Source: Phascolomyces articulosus | Taxonomy: Eukaryota; Mucoromycota; Mucoromycetes; Mucorales; Lichtheimiaceae | Length of the DNA: 64,000 bases | Direction: 5' to 3' | NCBI GenBank assembly: GCA_025677815.1 | Contig: JAIXMP010000020.1 | Coordinates: 434,001-498,000, forward strand | Part shown: in pieces, positions 11,513 to 23,067 of the stretch | How the letters are laid out: each line of letters opens with the position of its first letter | How positions within the stretch are numbered: position 1 is the stretch's first letter | Translations under genes and position numbers: made by a program | The notes under the pieces: generated by a model | The model's database searches: none | Told to the model about the DNA's origin: nothing | Seen by the model: the letters and a program-made list of their open reading frames with translations, nothing else

Positions 11513-13799
11513 AAAAAAAATTGTTTGGTTATTTTTGCTTGGTTTATTAATTTTATTCATTGTATATTTTTTTTCTTGTTCTTCTCTCTCATCTTTGGAA
11601 AAAGGGCGTTTTATTTTTCAATATCTGAAACAATTGTTCCCTTTTTGTTTTTATAAAAATCAAATTCATCTCATTCTTTTATATACAAATATTACATTTT
11701 AAACTATATTTATAATAAAGTTTCTTATTCTTTTATTATTTATTCAAGGGCTCCGCTTCTTATTTTCTCTCACCATTATCATTTGTTTTGTTATTGTTTT
11801 CGAACAATTTGTTCTGAGTTCTCATCATCCAAGCAAGAATTATTCTTTGTGGCAAAATGATACTAAAACAAAAAAAAATGGATATTCGGGAATGTTTGGT
11901 CGTTGTAATATTGGTGCGTGTCAAAAAAAAGTTGTTGTATATCTCTATGACAACGAACGAGATTGTTACTCTTGTTTCGGCCCCCTTCTTCACCCCCAAC
12001 ATAATTCATTATTAATGTTCTTGTGTTGATGCCAAGTTATTTGAAATAATGTACCCAGCTTTTCTGTGATATACGTATTAATTATCTCTTTTAAGGTGTC
12101 GTTCATTTCTGTAGTACAACGGCGATGCCGATACCTTTGTCAATGTGTAAAATATTAAATATGTATTTCATCTTCGTCTTGATATAGTAAACGAAAATCA
12201 TTTAAAAATAACCTACCACAACAACAACAAAGTCCCAACAAAACCATTGTTTTTTGTATATACAACCTAATTATTTTTGAAAGGAGAGAAGACATTGAGG
12301 GGTGTTGTTTATTATTATAGATTAAAAATAGGAATCATAAATATCTAATCCTTTATAATTTTCCATTCAAAAAATATGCCTTGCTTATCTTTTATTACTG
12401 ATTCTCTATATGAAATTAAATAAAAATGTTGGTTAATACGCCCACCCGTCTTTTTCATTATATATATAGTTACTAAATTAATTACCCAAGCCGTTTGGTG
12501 TAACTGAATTGAGCTCTCTCATCAACCACTTTGGAAACTTCCTTGTGGTTTGACAGCAGCTGTGACACAATGATTAAAATGTTATGTACTGTGTTCAATA
12601 GATTCTTGTTCATGGTTTCTTTTTTTATAAACGTAATAATAAATAAATATATGGTTATGTAAAGGTATTAACAAGCAAATCACGTAAGCTCGCTGTAACT
12701 CCCATATCTCCATTATATCTCAATTGCTGATGTTTGACAGCAATGACAAACAGCACTGTCTAGTTTAAAATCAATATCATGGTGTATTATGTTGTCAGTA
12801 TCATTCACCATTCCGGAGTAATTGATCCTACTTTCTATTCTTGGTATAAAGTATAAGAATATTCTGATTCTGGTTGCAATTGAGATGACATATATTATAT
12901 TAGATTATGTACTTCATTTCGTAGATACATGTTATGCTACTAAAAATGCTACCATGTTAATGATCGTCCATCAAAAATAACATTATAGATACTATTCAAT
13001 ATATCATTAAACCGCTTGATTTTTTGGTTGAAAAATTATGTTGATTAAAATTTTGATAGCGAAGAACAAAGATTATTGGAATCACCTTTCTTAATGGTAA
13101 AAGTTATTTCCGGGTTATGTTATTAAATCCATAACTATATTTTCTTTGAATCTTTTCTGTATGTTCCTTTTTTTCTATACATCACTTTCAATATCAACAC
13201 TGGATTCTCGGTAAATTTTGCTCCGGAAATAGAACCATAATATCAGCTATGTAGTCAAAGCACAGTCTTGTTTGCTGAACAGTACAGCAGTGTATCGTCC
13301 ACGACTTACATTATGGTAATCATCACGGGTTTTGGTATTTTTATTTGACAATGCTGCATTTCTCTACTTATTGTTGCATGTGAATAAAAAATAAGTTATA
13401 AACCTATCTATATATTATTAATAATAATAGCATTAAAAAAATTTATGCACAGGATAATAGCTAATGAATGAAATTGACAGATAACTTATTCTTAAATAAG
13501 ATAAGGTTCCAGCTACACTCAAGAAAAAAAATACTGTTACTCTTGGTAATACTCAAGGAGGAATTTGAAGGAGGGAAAGTGAGGATGTGAATAGGTGAGA
13601 GGGGTTGGTGTTGTTGCACTACATTACCCTAAAATTCGTGCTAGTGGATTCCAAGAAGCAGCCTGTATATACTGAGAGCCAAATTTTATGCATATGGAAT
13701 CTGGTTTTAGCAACCGAACCAACTTTCTTTTTTGGAGTTGCGCCTTTTCTCTTTCTCCACACTTTTTTTTTTACCTTGACATTTTTTTTCTTTTTTTGA
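11513..13799. other. 2.3 kb AT-rich spacer
   Basis: No gene is supported. Short frames on both strands are low complexity. A plus-strand stretch near 12486-12550 reads LPKPFGVTELSSL before a stop but has no context. The last 200 bases hold pyrimidine-rich sequence that fits the promoter and 5' UTR of the hydrolase gene. Confidence 0.5.
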
Positions 13800-15450
13800 A
13801 TGAGCGATTCAGGCCTTCGACTCAATGTACCCAGTTGGGTATCATACATCCTTTCAATTACTGGTTTAGCTGGTCTAGCTGGGGCAGCATTATTATATGT
13901 ATATCAATGTGAAATCATCTATCCAAGCGCTTTCCCTGAAGGATCACGAACTGCGGTAATGCTTTATATCCATACATATATATATACCTAAATTTTTTTT
14001 TATTGACAATGCGTACTCATGATTATATTCATTTTTCATTTAGGTTTCAAAACCTTCAGAATATGGCATGGAATTTACAGAAACAACATTAACCACCAAA
14101 GACAACATCAAATTACATACATACACAATGGTTTTAGAAAATGAGGAAGAAGCAAGAGCAGCACCTACTATTCTTTATTTCCATGCAAGTATATCAATCA
14201 TTTTTATTCCTTTCTTTCTTTTAGAAATTAATTATGAACTACAATATTAACAACGGCAATAATTTTTTCTAGGCTAATGCTGGCAACATGGTAAGAAAGG
14301 GGAAAAGGGAATCATAAAAAACAATAGATATCATGAAAAAAAAAGTTTTAAACTTTGTTACTCATACAGGCAAGCTGTTACAAAATAATTATAGGGTCAT
14401 CGACTACCTATCGCTAGAGTATACCATCAAAGATTAAAGTGCAACGTAGTGATGTTGTCCTATAGAGGGTAATGTTGCACGAGGAGCTGCAGGGATCTTC
14501 TTGTTTTTATGCGCCGACTTTTTTTGTTAACCTCTTTTTTTTTTATATATGAATTATCATACTTTATAGTTATGGATTAAGTGAAGGAAAACCAAATGAA
14601 AAAGGCATGCGTATAGATGCTCAGGTTAGTATTTGATTATGTTATTAAAAAAGAAAGCGTCTTGAATTAATGGATTGATGGGATTGTTTTATTATTTTTA
14701 AATAGACTTTATTGGAATATGTACATTCACACCCAATTCTCAAGGATACCCGACTTGTTGCTTATGGTCAATCTATTGGTGGTGCTGTTGCAATTGATAT
14801 TGTATCCCATAATGAAGATGCCTTTTCTGGTCTTATTATTGAAAATACCTTTTTGAGTTTGGTAAGTTTTGGGAAGGATTTGTAATCGGAAGGATGCATG
14901 CATTAATATAATAATTACTAACATTGATGGGATTTTTTTTTAGCCAAAGTTAATTCCAAATGTCATGCCCATGTTGAGATATGTAACGTTTTTATGTCAT
15001 CAACAATGGCCATCAGATGTTAATATCCAACGTATCGCCAAAACACCCGTTTTATTCCTTTCAGGCGCTCGCGACGAATTAATTCCACCAGCACATATGG
15101 CTAAACTATTTGAATTATGTGATACTCAAGATACAAAGGATTGGCACGAATTACCGAATGGTATGCATAATGATACATGTGTACAACCTGGTTATTTTAC
15201 TGCAATTCGTGAATTCTTGGAACGACGTGTACTGAAAGAAGAACGACGAACAGATGAGGAAAGAGAAAGGGCAGAACACACAACGGATCAAGTACATCTT
15301 GATAATGATGATACAAAAACAAAAGAAGGTCAAGAACAACAAGAACAAAATACATCACCGGAAGCATATCAACTTGTGAGTGGAGTTGCTGATGAATCAG
15401 GAATGACCCATTCGTTTCAAGTAGAAGAAATTGAATTGGAAGAGGAATAA
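13800..15450 (+). CDS. BEM46/ABHD13-family alpha/beta hydrolase, membrane-anchored
   Basis: Exons: 13800-13955, 14044-14184, 14273-14290, 14395-14468, 14570-14624, 14706-14861, 14944-15450; 368 aa. Residues about 13-36 form one hydrophobic N-terminal anchor. The nucleophile elbow is GQSIGG with Ser171; the acid is Asp244 (SGARDELIPP) and the base His275 (GMHND). HANAGNMGHR forms the oxyanion-loop region typical of BEM46/ABHD13. Intron 2 begins GCAAGT, giving a GC-AG intron; with a GT donor four bases on, the frame would close at once and lose HANAGN. Exon 3 is an 18-base microexon. The C-terminus adds about 70 polar, Glu/Thr-rich residues not usual in the family. Substrate unknown; in yeasts the family is linked to polarity. 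Confidence 0.9.
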
Positions 15451-15455
15451 TAACG

Positions 15456-15488
<33 letters not shown>

Positions 15489-15882
15489 AGAATATAATGT
15501 GTGTCTTTATAATAATAATAACAAATAAAAATAATATACAAAATCATCATTTTAATATATATATATATATATAAAGGACAGAATCCAGGATCCTTCTATT
15601 GTCTCTTTAAAAGGCATGTAAAAATGTAAAGAAATAATTACCAACCAATGAAAATGTCGGAATCATATTCAACCCAATGGACGATAAATGCGTTGGGAAA
15701 CTTTCCAGCTTCTTTTTAGCTCTTTCTTTTTTTTCTTTCGATAAATACCCTCTGAAACCTCAAAACTTATTTTCTTTTATGATTTTAGAGCAACTTCGGC
15801 TGTAAGTTTTCTTTTTAAGTATGAAATTTGAACGCGTTTCTATTGTCATTCTTCCCTTCTCAGATTCAATTAACGTTCTTTG
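15451..15882. other. Spacer with AT dinucleotide repeat
   Basis: Holds the 3' region of the hydrolase, an AT microsatellite from about 15462 to 15488 and a second near 15558-15572, then pyrimidine-rich sequence in front of SAC1. Confidence 0.5.
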
Positions 15883-18648
15883 ATGGTTGCGGAAATAACT
15901 AGTAACATTACCCGAGAAGCGTACATCTTTACGCCCCTGTACGAACCAGCAAAGGGTAATGGCAGTGCTACTCGAAATAGCCTAGTCGAATGCTTGACCA
16001 TTCATCGCGATACCGGTCGTATGGAATTAAATGGTATATATATATAAAGAACAATTCTCCATTTTGAGAACCTTCTATGTCTCACTTTTATATGTTTGAC
16101 ACAAAAATATTGACTTATTTCCTGCATATTTTTTTTAAAAAAAAATGGCAATATAGCTCCGCCCATACCAACTAATGGTCAAATACTACAAGAAGTTGTC
16201 GTATATGGTATTATGGGATTCATACAACTTCATGCAGGTAAAAAAATGACTATTATGCTATAAAGGTTCAAATTTCTATAATCGCCATATCCTATTTAAT
16301 AATATGGCGGCTTTTTATTTTTGTTTTCTCAGGCGAATATATGATTGTAATTACTGGATATGAACGTGTGGGTAGTTTAAAAGGCTCTGATATCTTGCGA
16401 GCAACGACATTCCAAATATTACCATTACCTCATAACCTTTCTCGATTATCCGAAACACAAATTGAGGAAGAACAAACTTATGTACATTTACTACAAGATC
16501 ACTTGCGACAAAATACATTTTATTATTCCTATACATATGATTTAACAAGGTCGATTCAACGGCAATCCAATGCAGAAAATATTTCAGAACCAATGTGGAA
16601 AATGGTATTATTTCATATCTTTTCTCCTTGTCATAAAAAATCAATAACTTGTAACAGCATATTGAATTAAGCCCCTTTTGTCTAGGCTGATCCACGTTTC
16701 TTTTGGAATCGATATCTTGTTGATAAAATGATTATGATCACTGAAAGTGGTGAACAAGATGTAAGTAATAAATCGCTAGTTTAGGGAGAAAAAAAAGATG
16801 ATGGTATTATATACTGATATTAAATATATATAGTTAAGTGATTTTATCCTACCAGTGATTCAAGGATGTAAGTTTATTAATAACGTTTAAATTATATTGA
16901 ATTATTTATATTTATATATTGACTCTTATTATCTGTTCTTTTTTTATATAGTTGTTGATATATCATCTACTATTATCAATAACCATCCGGTAGTTTTTGG
17001 TTTAATCAGTCGCAGGAGTAGAGAACGTGCAGGTACACGCTACTTTTCCCGCGGTCTTGATGATAATGGTCACGCCAGTAATTTTGTCGAAACTGAACAA
17101 TTGTTGTTTTATGAACGAGGATCTGCTGGAAATGAAGAAAAACTACCTATTCAGTTATCATTTGTACAAACAAGAGGTTCTGTTCCTGGTATATGGGGAC
17201 AAATTACTAATACACGGTATACACCTCAACTTTGGGTTGAAGGCGATTTGAATGATCATCATGTAAGAAAAAAAAAGCAAGTACAACGAGGAAAATTTTT
17301 CACGTTTGAACTAAATAATAATTTATATACAGGTGCTGGACACATCACGTACTCATTTCAATGAACAAACCAGAATTTATGGTTCACAAATCCTTGTTAA
17401 TTTGGTGAACAAAAAGGGTTATGAGTATCCCGTGGGTCAACTCTATGCACGTATTGTAGATGCTTTAGCCAATCCTCAGTTAACCTATATCCATTTTGAT
17501 TTTCATCACGAGTGTCGAAAAATGCGTTGGGATCGGGTTCAATTATTGATTGATGAATTAGAAATACTGCTCACAAAACAAGGGTATTGTTGCATCGATC
17601 CAAATGCAACAATGAACAAGAAACGGAGTATACAAACTTCTGTCGTTAGAACAAATTGTATGGATTGTTTGGATCGAACCAATGTTGTTCAAAGTGCTTT
17701 GGCTCGATGGGTTTTGAATAGGCAGCTACATGATATGGGTGTTCTGTCTTCGACACAAGTGATTGAAGATGATGCACAATTTATGACGATTTTTAATAAC
17801 AGTAAGTATCTATATTTTTAATTATTTTATTCATGGATTAAAATAATTAACCTTCTTTGTGCCATATTTGTATTAGCATGGGCGGATAATGCAGATGTTT
17901 TAAGTCTAGCATATTCAGGAACAGGAGCTTTAAAGACGGATTATACACGGTAAGTAATTTTATAGTCTGGGGAATGACTATGTGGTATCGGATAAAGGGA
18001 AAGAGGCAATATGATCCATTTTGAATTACTCGCTAACTATCTTTTTAAAATTAAAATAGCACTGGTAAGCGCACATATGTAGGCGCTTTAAACGATCTAT
18101 CCAACTCACTCACTCGTTATGTCAAAAATAACTACATGGACGGTTCAAGACAAGATGGAATTGATTTGTTTCTTGGCATGTATACAGTTGAATCTGGTTT
18201 ATACAATAGTCCATTTGCAAAAAAGAAACCGTGGACTACTTATGCAATTCCTGTTGGATTCTTTTCTTCTTTGGGCTTATTTCTAATGGTGTTGTTTTCC
18301 CCAGAGCAATTTAGTATTGAATCGTCAACACTCTATGTACTTTTATTATCGTTTTGTTTTGCCTTATCTATTACATGCTGGAGGTATATTCAACAGCATG
18401 GTACTGAATTTGTGGATTGGCCTAAACTTAAACCCATTTTATTCCCCAATGAACGCGTGCGTTCTACTACCACCACTGGGCCTATTGCAACAAATATGAA
18501 TGGTACTACGCCTACTACAGCAATACCGCCCAAAGAACATGGTATACCATGGATGATGAAGAATCCTCCTCCTGAACGTAGTAACACAGCCATATTAGAT
18601 GAAGCTGAACAAGGATATGAATTACCAAAATTGAAAAAAACTACATAG
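15883..18648 (+). CDS. SAC1: Sac1-type phosphoinositide phosphatase (ER)
   Basis: Sac1 dephosphorylates PtdIns4P at ER and ER-Golgi/plasma membrane contacts. Exons: 15883-16033, 16157-16237, 16333-16604, 16686-16760, 16834-16867, 16952-17262, 17333-17801, 17877-17949, 18060-18648; 684 aa, somewhat longer than yeast Sac1 (623). The catalytic CX5R motif is [12 protein letters not shown] with Cys417 and Arg423. [10 protein letters not shown] and the [12 protein letters not shown] block are standard Sac-domain landmarks. Two hydrophobic segments follow the phosphatase domain (about [17 protein letters not shown] and [14 protein letters not shown]). An extra polar linker precedes the C-terminus. 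The last four residues are KKTT, a dilysine ER-retrieval signal. Ends tail-to-tail with DPH6, 177 bases apart. Confidence 0.93.
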
Positions 18649-18825
18649 AAAAAATGCACACATCATTTATATACATATACTTACTTTTTCATTCATTCAT
18701 ATTCTCTTGTAAATATATAAATATATACATCTACATTACTATACAATATAACATCATCCCAAGATGGAAAAGGGAGAAAAAAAAGCGGTGTCAAAAATAA
18801 GAAACAAACAAACAGATATTTATGA

Positions 18826-20155
18826 TTATTGCTGCTCCTTATCAACAACTGTACAACGTTTAAATTTCAAATATGCTACAGGTGCAAATGCATCGTCTGA
18901 ATGAATAACAGTTTCGGTTTCATCACTATAAGTATATGTTAATAAATAATCATTAGTATATTATTTTATAAAAAAAATTAGGACAAGAAAAAGTGGATGG
19001 GAATCTTACGCTACTATTCGTTTCTTAAAAAGTGGACAATCCAATGTAAATGTTTCATATTCGCCACCTTCTCCACAAATATGAGATTCGTATTTTTCAT
19101 TCTATAAGTTATTTAAAATGAGGTGTTAAGCAATTTAGCTTTTCCACTGTGCCATTCCATGAAACAAATAATCCTTCCTTTTTGGGCTAACTTACAAGTT
19201 CACAAAGATAAGGATACATTTCCCCAATGGTTTTACCCAAATGGGTTGCTTTTAATCCCATAGCAGCCACTTTGACCAATATGGCTTGTACTCCCTTATC
19301 TGCCATTTCAGCCAATAATTCCTTCTGATCCCGTTCCCAAAGATAAGCGAGTGATTTGAGACCTAAACGATCACAACTATAGACATTGTTTACGTGTATA
19401 CTTTATGTTTTAGTTTCATTTTCTTTTGGGAGGTTTATTTTATAATGAGGGCTTGGAAGCATTCGTATAAGAAATAAAAAAATGTATATATACTTTACAC
19501 ATGTTCTACTCGGACACGTTGATAATTTGACAAGATGGCACCGACAGATACACCTTGAACATCAGGATGATCTTTCTATTATTATTTTTTTTTGTTGTTC
19601 CCACATATTACACCGAAATTATTATTACCATGGAAATATAAATTCAACAATAACATAGATATAAAAATCAATAATGATTCCATACCAAAATATCCTGTAA
19701 AAGTGTATAAAGATCTTCTGTCTCATCTTTTTCTGTAGCAACATATTCGTATTCTTGGTGAATAGGTGTACCTTGAATTTCTCGTCGATATAAAGGTAAA
19801 CCCATACACTCGGCATAGTAATGAATCGCGTCATGACCAACTGTTTGATACATGTAACTATCCAACTCGTCTATTATCCATATTTTTGAGTATTTCTTGA
19901 ATCCCGACTACTATTGTCATTTTGATTTAAACTTTTTTTGACAAACCTTTACCAATGGAAGCAGGTGGTTTGAGATTGGCCAGGGCAACGATTTCGTGAC
20001 CATGGTCAACACATTGCATCATATTATAGCAGCTATCCTTACCACCACTATGTTCATTTACAAAGTCGAATCAATGAGTATGTCAAACCAAAGCAAACAA
20101 GATCATAAGTATGCATATATCTTTTTTTTTACCTTACGAGACCGATAAGTTTCAT
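18826..20155 (-). CDS. DPH6: Diphthine--ammonia ligase Dph6 (diphthamide synthetase)
   Basis: Dph6 performs the last step of diphthamide formation on elongation factor 2, using ATP and ammonium. Exons, minus: 20133-20155, 19953-20047, 19686-19870, 19499-19575, 19196-19376, 19010-19101, 18826-18925; 250 aa. The PP-loop SGGKDS (residues 8-13) is split by the first intron, whose upstream exon is only 23 bases. Further family marks are [27 protein letters not shown] and [15 protein letters not shown]. Yeast Dph6 carries additional C-terminal RidA-like domains; here the protein stops right after the ATP-binding core, as in animals. Start codons of DPH6 and the cysteine synthase are only 126 bases apart. 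Confidence 0.93.
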
Positions 20156-20281
20156 GTTAAACAATTAAAACGCGTGTAGAATTTTCGGAGAGTAGAAGTT
20201 TTTATCATTTTTATCTTTGAAAGAGTGCAATATTTAGTGCTCACTTTGTTGCACATACACACACAAATACATAATACCAAC
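20156..20281. promoter_or_regulatory. Short divergent promoter, DPH6 / cysteine synthase
   Basis: 126 bases between opposing start codons must drive both genes. The sequence is AT-rich with a CA-rich stretch (20252-20280) next to the plus-strand ATG. Confidence 0.6.
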
Positions 20282-21758
20282 ATGACGTGGGCAATCGATC
20301 GACAATCACTTGCAGTTGGGCTCATTTCTGGAGCTACTGTAACATTATTATTAACATTATGGTTAGACCGTCGCAATAAACAAGAAGAGACAGGATACGT
20401 TGATGGTGTCGATGGTTTGATTGGCAATACACCGCTTATGCGGATCCGAAGTCTTTCCGAAGCAACTGGTTGTACCATTTTGGTGAGTTTCTTTTTTTTT
20501 TTTTTTCTAACGTTTAATCATTACTTTTTATTAGAATGTAAATTAAATTTCTGAAAAAAACAAACACGTATATTTTAGGGAAAAGCAGAGGTAAAGCATG
20601 CATATATGATCGAGTAGAATATAAAAATGAAACATATTCACGAGAACGTTCACTTACAAGTATATATACAAATATCAAACTACAACCAACAACTACGTAT
20701 TAAAAGTTTCTCAATCCAGGTGGAAGTGCCAAAGATAGAGTTGCATTAAACATTGTTAGATCAGCCGAAGAAGCTGGTATATTAAAACCACATACCGGGT
20801 GCACTGTATTCGAAGGAACTGTAGGTTCAACGGGCATTTCCATCGCCATGATTGCACGCGCTCGTGGCCATAAAGCATGGATTATCATGCCGGACGATCA
20901 AGCGCAAGAAAAATATCAACTATTGGAAAAACTGGGTGCTACCGTCGAAAAGGTTCGACCTGTCAGTATTATTGATAAGAATCAATTTGTGAATTTGGCT
21001 AAAACGCGTGCTGAAGAATTTGGGGATGGAGAAACCCGAGGCTATTTTGCAAATCAATTTGAAAATGACGCCAATTATCAAATGCATTACGAAACAACGG
21101 CACCTGAAATTTATCAACAAATTGGAAGTAAAATGGATGCTTTAGTATTAGGTGCAGGCACGGGTGGTACACTTTCTGGATTGGCATTGTATCTCAAACC
21201 ACGGATCGACAAATTAAAAGTGTTTTTGGCTGATCCATTGGGATCAGGATTGTTTAACAAAGTGAAATACAATGTCATGTATGCTCCTCAAGAACGTGAA
21301 GGCACTCGTAAACGACACCAAGTGGATACAGTGGTGGAAGGTATTGGTATTAATCGATTGACCAATAATTTTAATATGGGACGACATCTAATTGATGATG
21401 CTTTTCGAGTGACGGATGAAGAAGCTGTGAAAATGTCACGTTTTTTGGTGCGTGAGGATGGTTTATTTCTTGGAAGTAGTTCAGCTGTCAATTGTGTTGC
21501 TGCTGTTCGTGCAGCACGACAATTGGGCCCGGGTCATGTTATTGTAACTCTTCTGAATGATTCAGGCCAACGCCATTTGACCAAATTCTGGTAAGAATGT
21601 TTTTTTTGAATGGATGGATGAGTGAAAATCATAGTCATTTATTCAACAACGATAATTGATCATATAAAAACTGGCATAATAGGAGCGACGCGTATTTGGA
21701 GACTGCTGGAATCCCGTATACTTTGGGAGATTCAGAAGGACTGGATGATTTTATGTAA
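20282..21758 (+). CDS. Membrane-anchored cysteine synthase-like PLP enzyme (Mcy1/Cys2 type)
   Basis: Member of the cysteine synthase / cystathionine beta-synthase fold, similar in plan to fungal Mcy1 of the mitochondrial outer membrane. Exons: 20282-20482, 20579-20590, 20707-21590, 21683-21758; 390 aa. An N-terminal hydrophobic segment at about 9-28 anchors the protein. Next come DGLIGNTPLMRI, the PLP lysine in GGSAKDRVA (K80), the phosphate loop GAGTGGTLSG and the GSSSAVN motif. Exon 2 is a 12-base microexon coding GKAE; leaving it out would keep the frame but remove conserved residues just before FLNPGG. Catalysis of O-acetylserine sulfhydrylation is plausible but not certain: several fungal anchored paralogues have uncertain activity. 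Confidence 0.88.
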
Positions 21759-23067
21759 AAAAAAATATTTATATGCGGGAATAGTGTACAATAGAATCCA
21801 TACTGATCGAGCTACTGTTCACAGATATATGCCAGAAAATAATTAGAATGTTTTGGAATCAATTCCTTGTATCCTAGATAATTGGTAATTCAATGTAAAT
21901 ATAATACCGTCAATAAATAAAATTATACGCTAGAACGAAAATATAGCATTTGATTAATAATATCAAAGAACATATGATTCATGTTGTACGATTTGATTGT
22001 GAAAACTGTTTTATTTTTTTTATAAGTCAACATTATTTTTTTCAGGTTGATACCGTAAGGGAGAAACACAATCGGCCAGTTTTTTTTTTTTTTTTACAGT
22101 TAACACCAACGCTTTGTTTTATATACTACTTTATATATATTCAAATAACGATTTGATCGCATTTTTTGCCATACAAAAAGTAGTGCTACGTACGGGAAAA
22201 AATTGAAAAAAAGTGGATCAGGTGTTGCTTGTTTGATTGTTAAGGGCATATTTTTATAATTATTAATACCTATAACTTATACCTGGTAAAAGTGATGATT
22301 TTAGATTCTATTTTCTTTCTTATTTTTTCTGAGGATGCGATATAAAATCTTTATAATGGAGGTAAGTTGACATTTTAAATTGTTGGTTGTTATCAAGAAA
22401 ACAGCTAATACTAGTAACGTTATTATGTTTAATATTTTTTTCTAATGCTGCGTTGTGTTTTATGTACATACATAAATATAAAGACGTAGCTATCTCTGTA
22501 TTTATCTAACTATGGATATTTATGTTTTGTAAGGATCAAAAAACAATATAAGAAAAGGATTCCATTCGATTTGTCATCTTTACGAGATCAACATGAATTT
22601 GTCAGCTTGATAAATTCCTAACCTTGTGTCAAAAAACAATATCAAACTCCAAGCCCTGTTCCTGTAATACAATGTATTACTTGTGTCCTGGCATGATTAA
22701 ATATGTACGCTATTGTAAAATATATTATATGGAAAATAGAGTGCTATTCATAAGGCATTATAAATTATATGAAGAGAATGGATCGTGTTCCTCCATTTGC
22801 AACTACTTGTTATTCAAAACACAAGCATGATTGTCTTTTTAAGTATGGAACTTGCAATGATAGATGTGAAAATTAATGTTTGTTAAGGTTTCCAAATTTT
22901 AAATATAAATAGTGAAAGAGAAGTTGAAAAGAAGGGGCATCGGCATTCTCTTTATCCTACTTCTACTACTTACAAGAATACGTTAATTGTTCTATTCATT
23001 TTTTTTATTTACTCCCATATATTACTGTATCACACTTGAAAAAAACTACAAGCTCAACTATATAAAA
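21759..23067. other. 1.3 kb spacer upstream of the ABC transporter
   Basis: No coding region supported; AT-rich with many short T and A runs. It probably contains the regulatory region of the PDR transporter. Confidence 0.5.
22904..22911 (+). promoter_or_regulatory. TATA box candidate for the ABC transporter
   Basis: TATAAATA, about 160 bases before the ATG at 23068 and followed by a purine-rich stretch. It is the only good match in the last 200 bases. Confidence 0.45.

Noticed and set aside
12486..12550. Receiver-domain-like peptide LPKPFGVTELSSL
   Set aside because: Only about 20 codons before a stop, no upstream receiver motifs or splice partner; probably chance.
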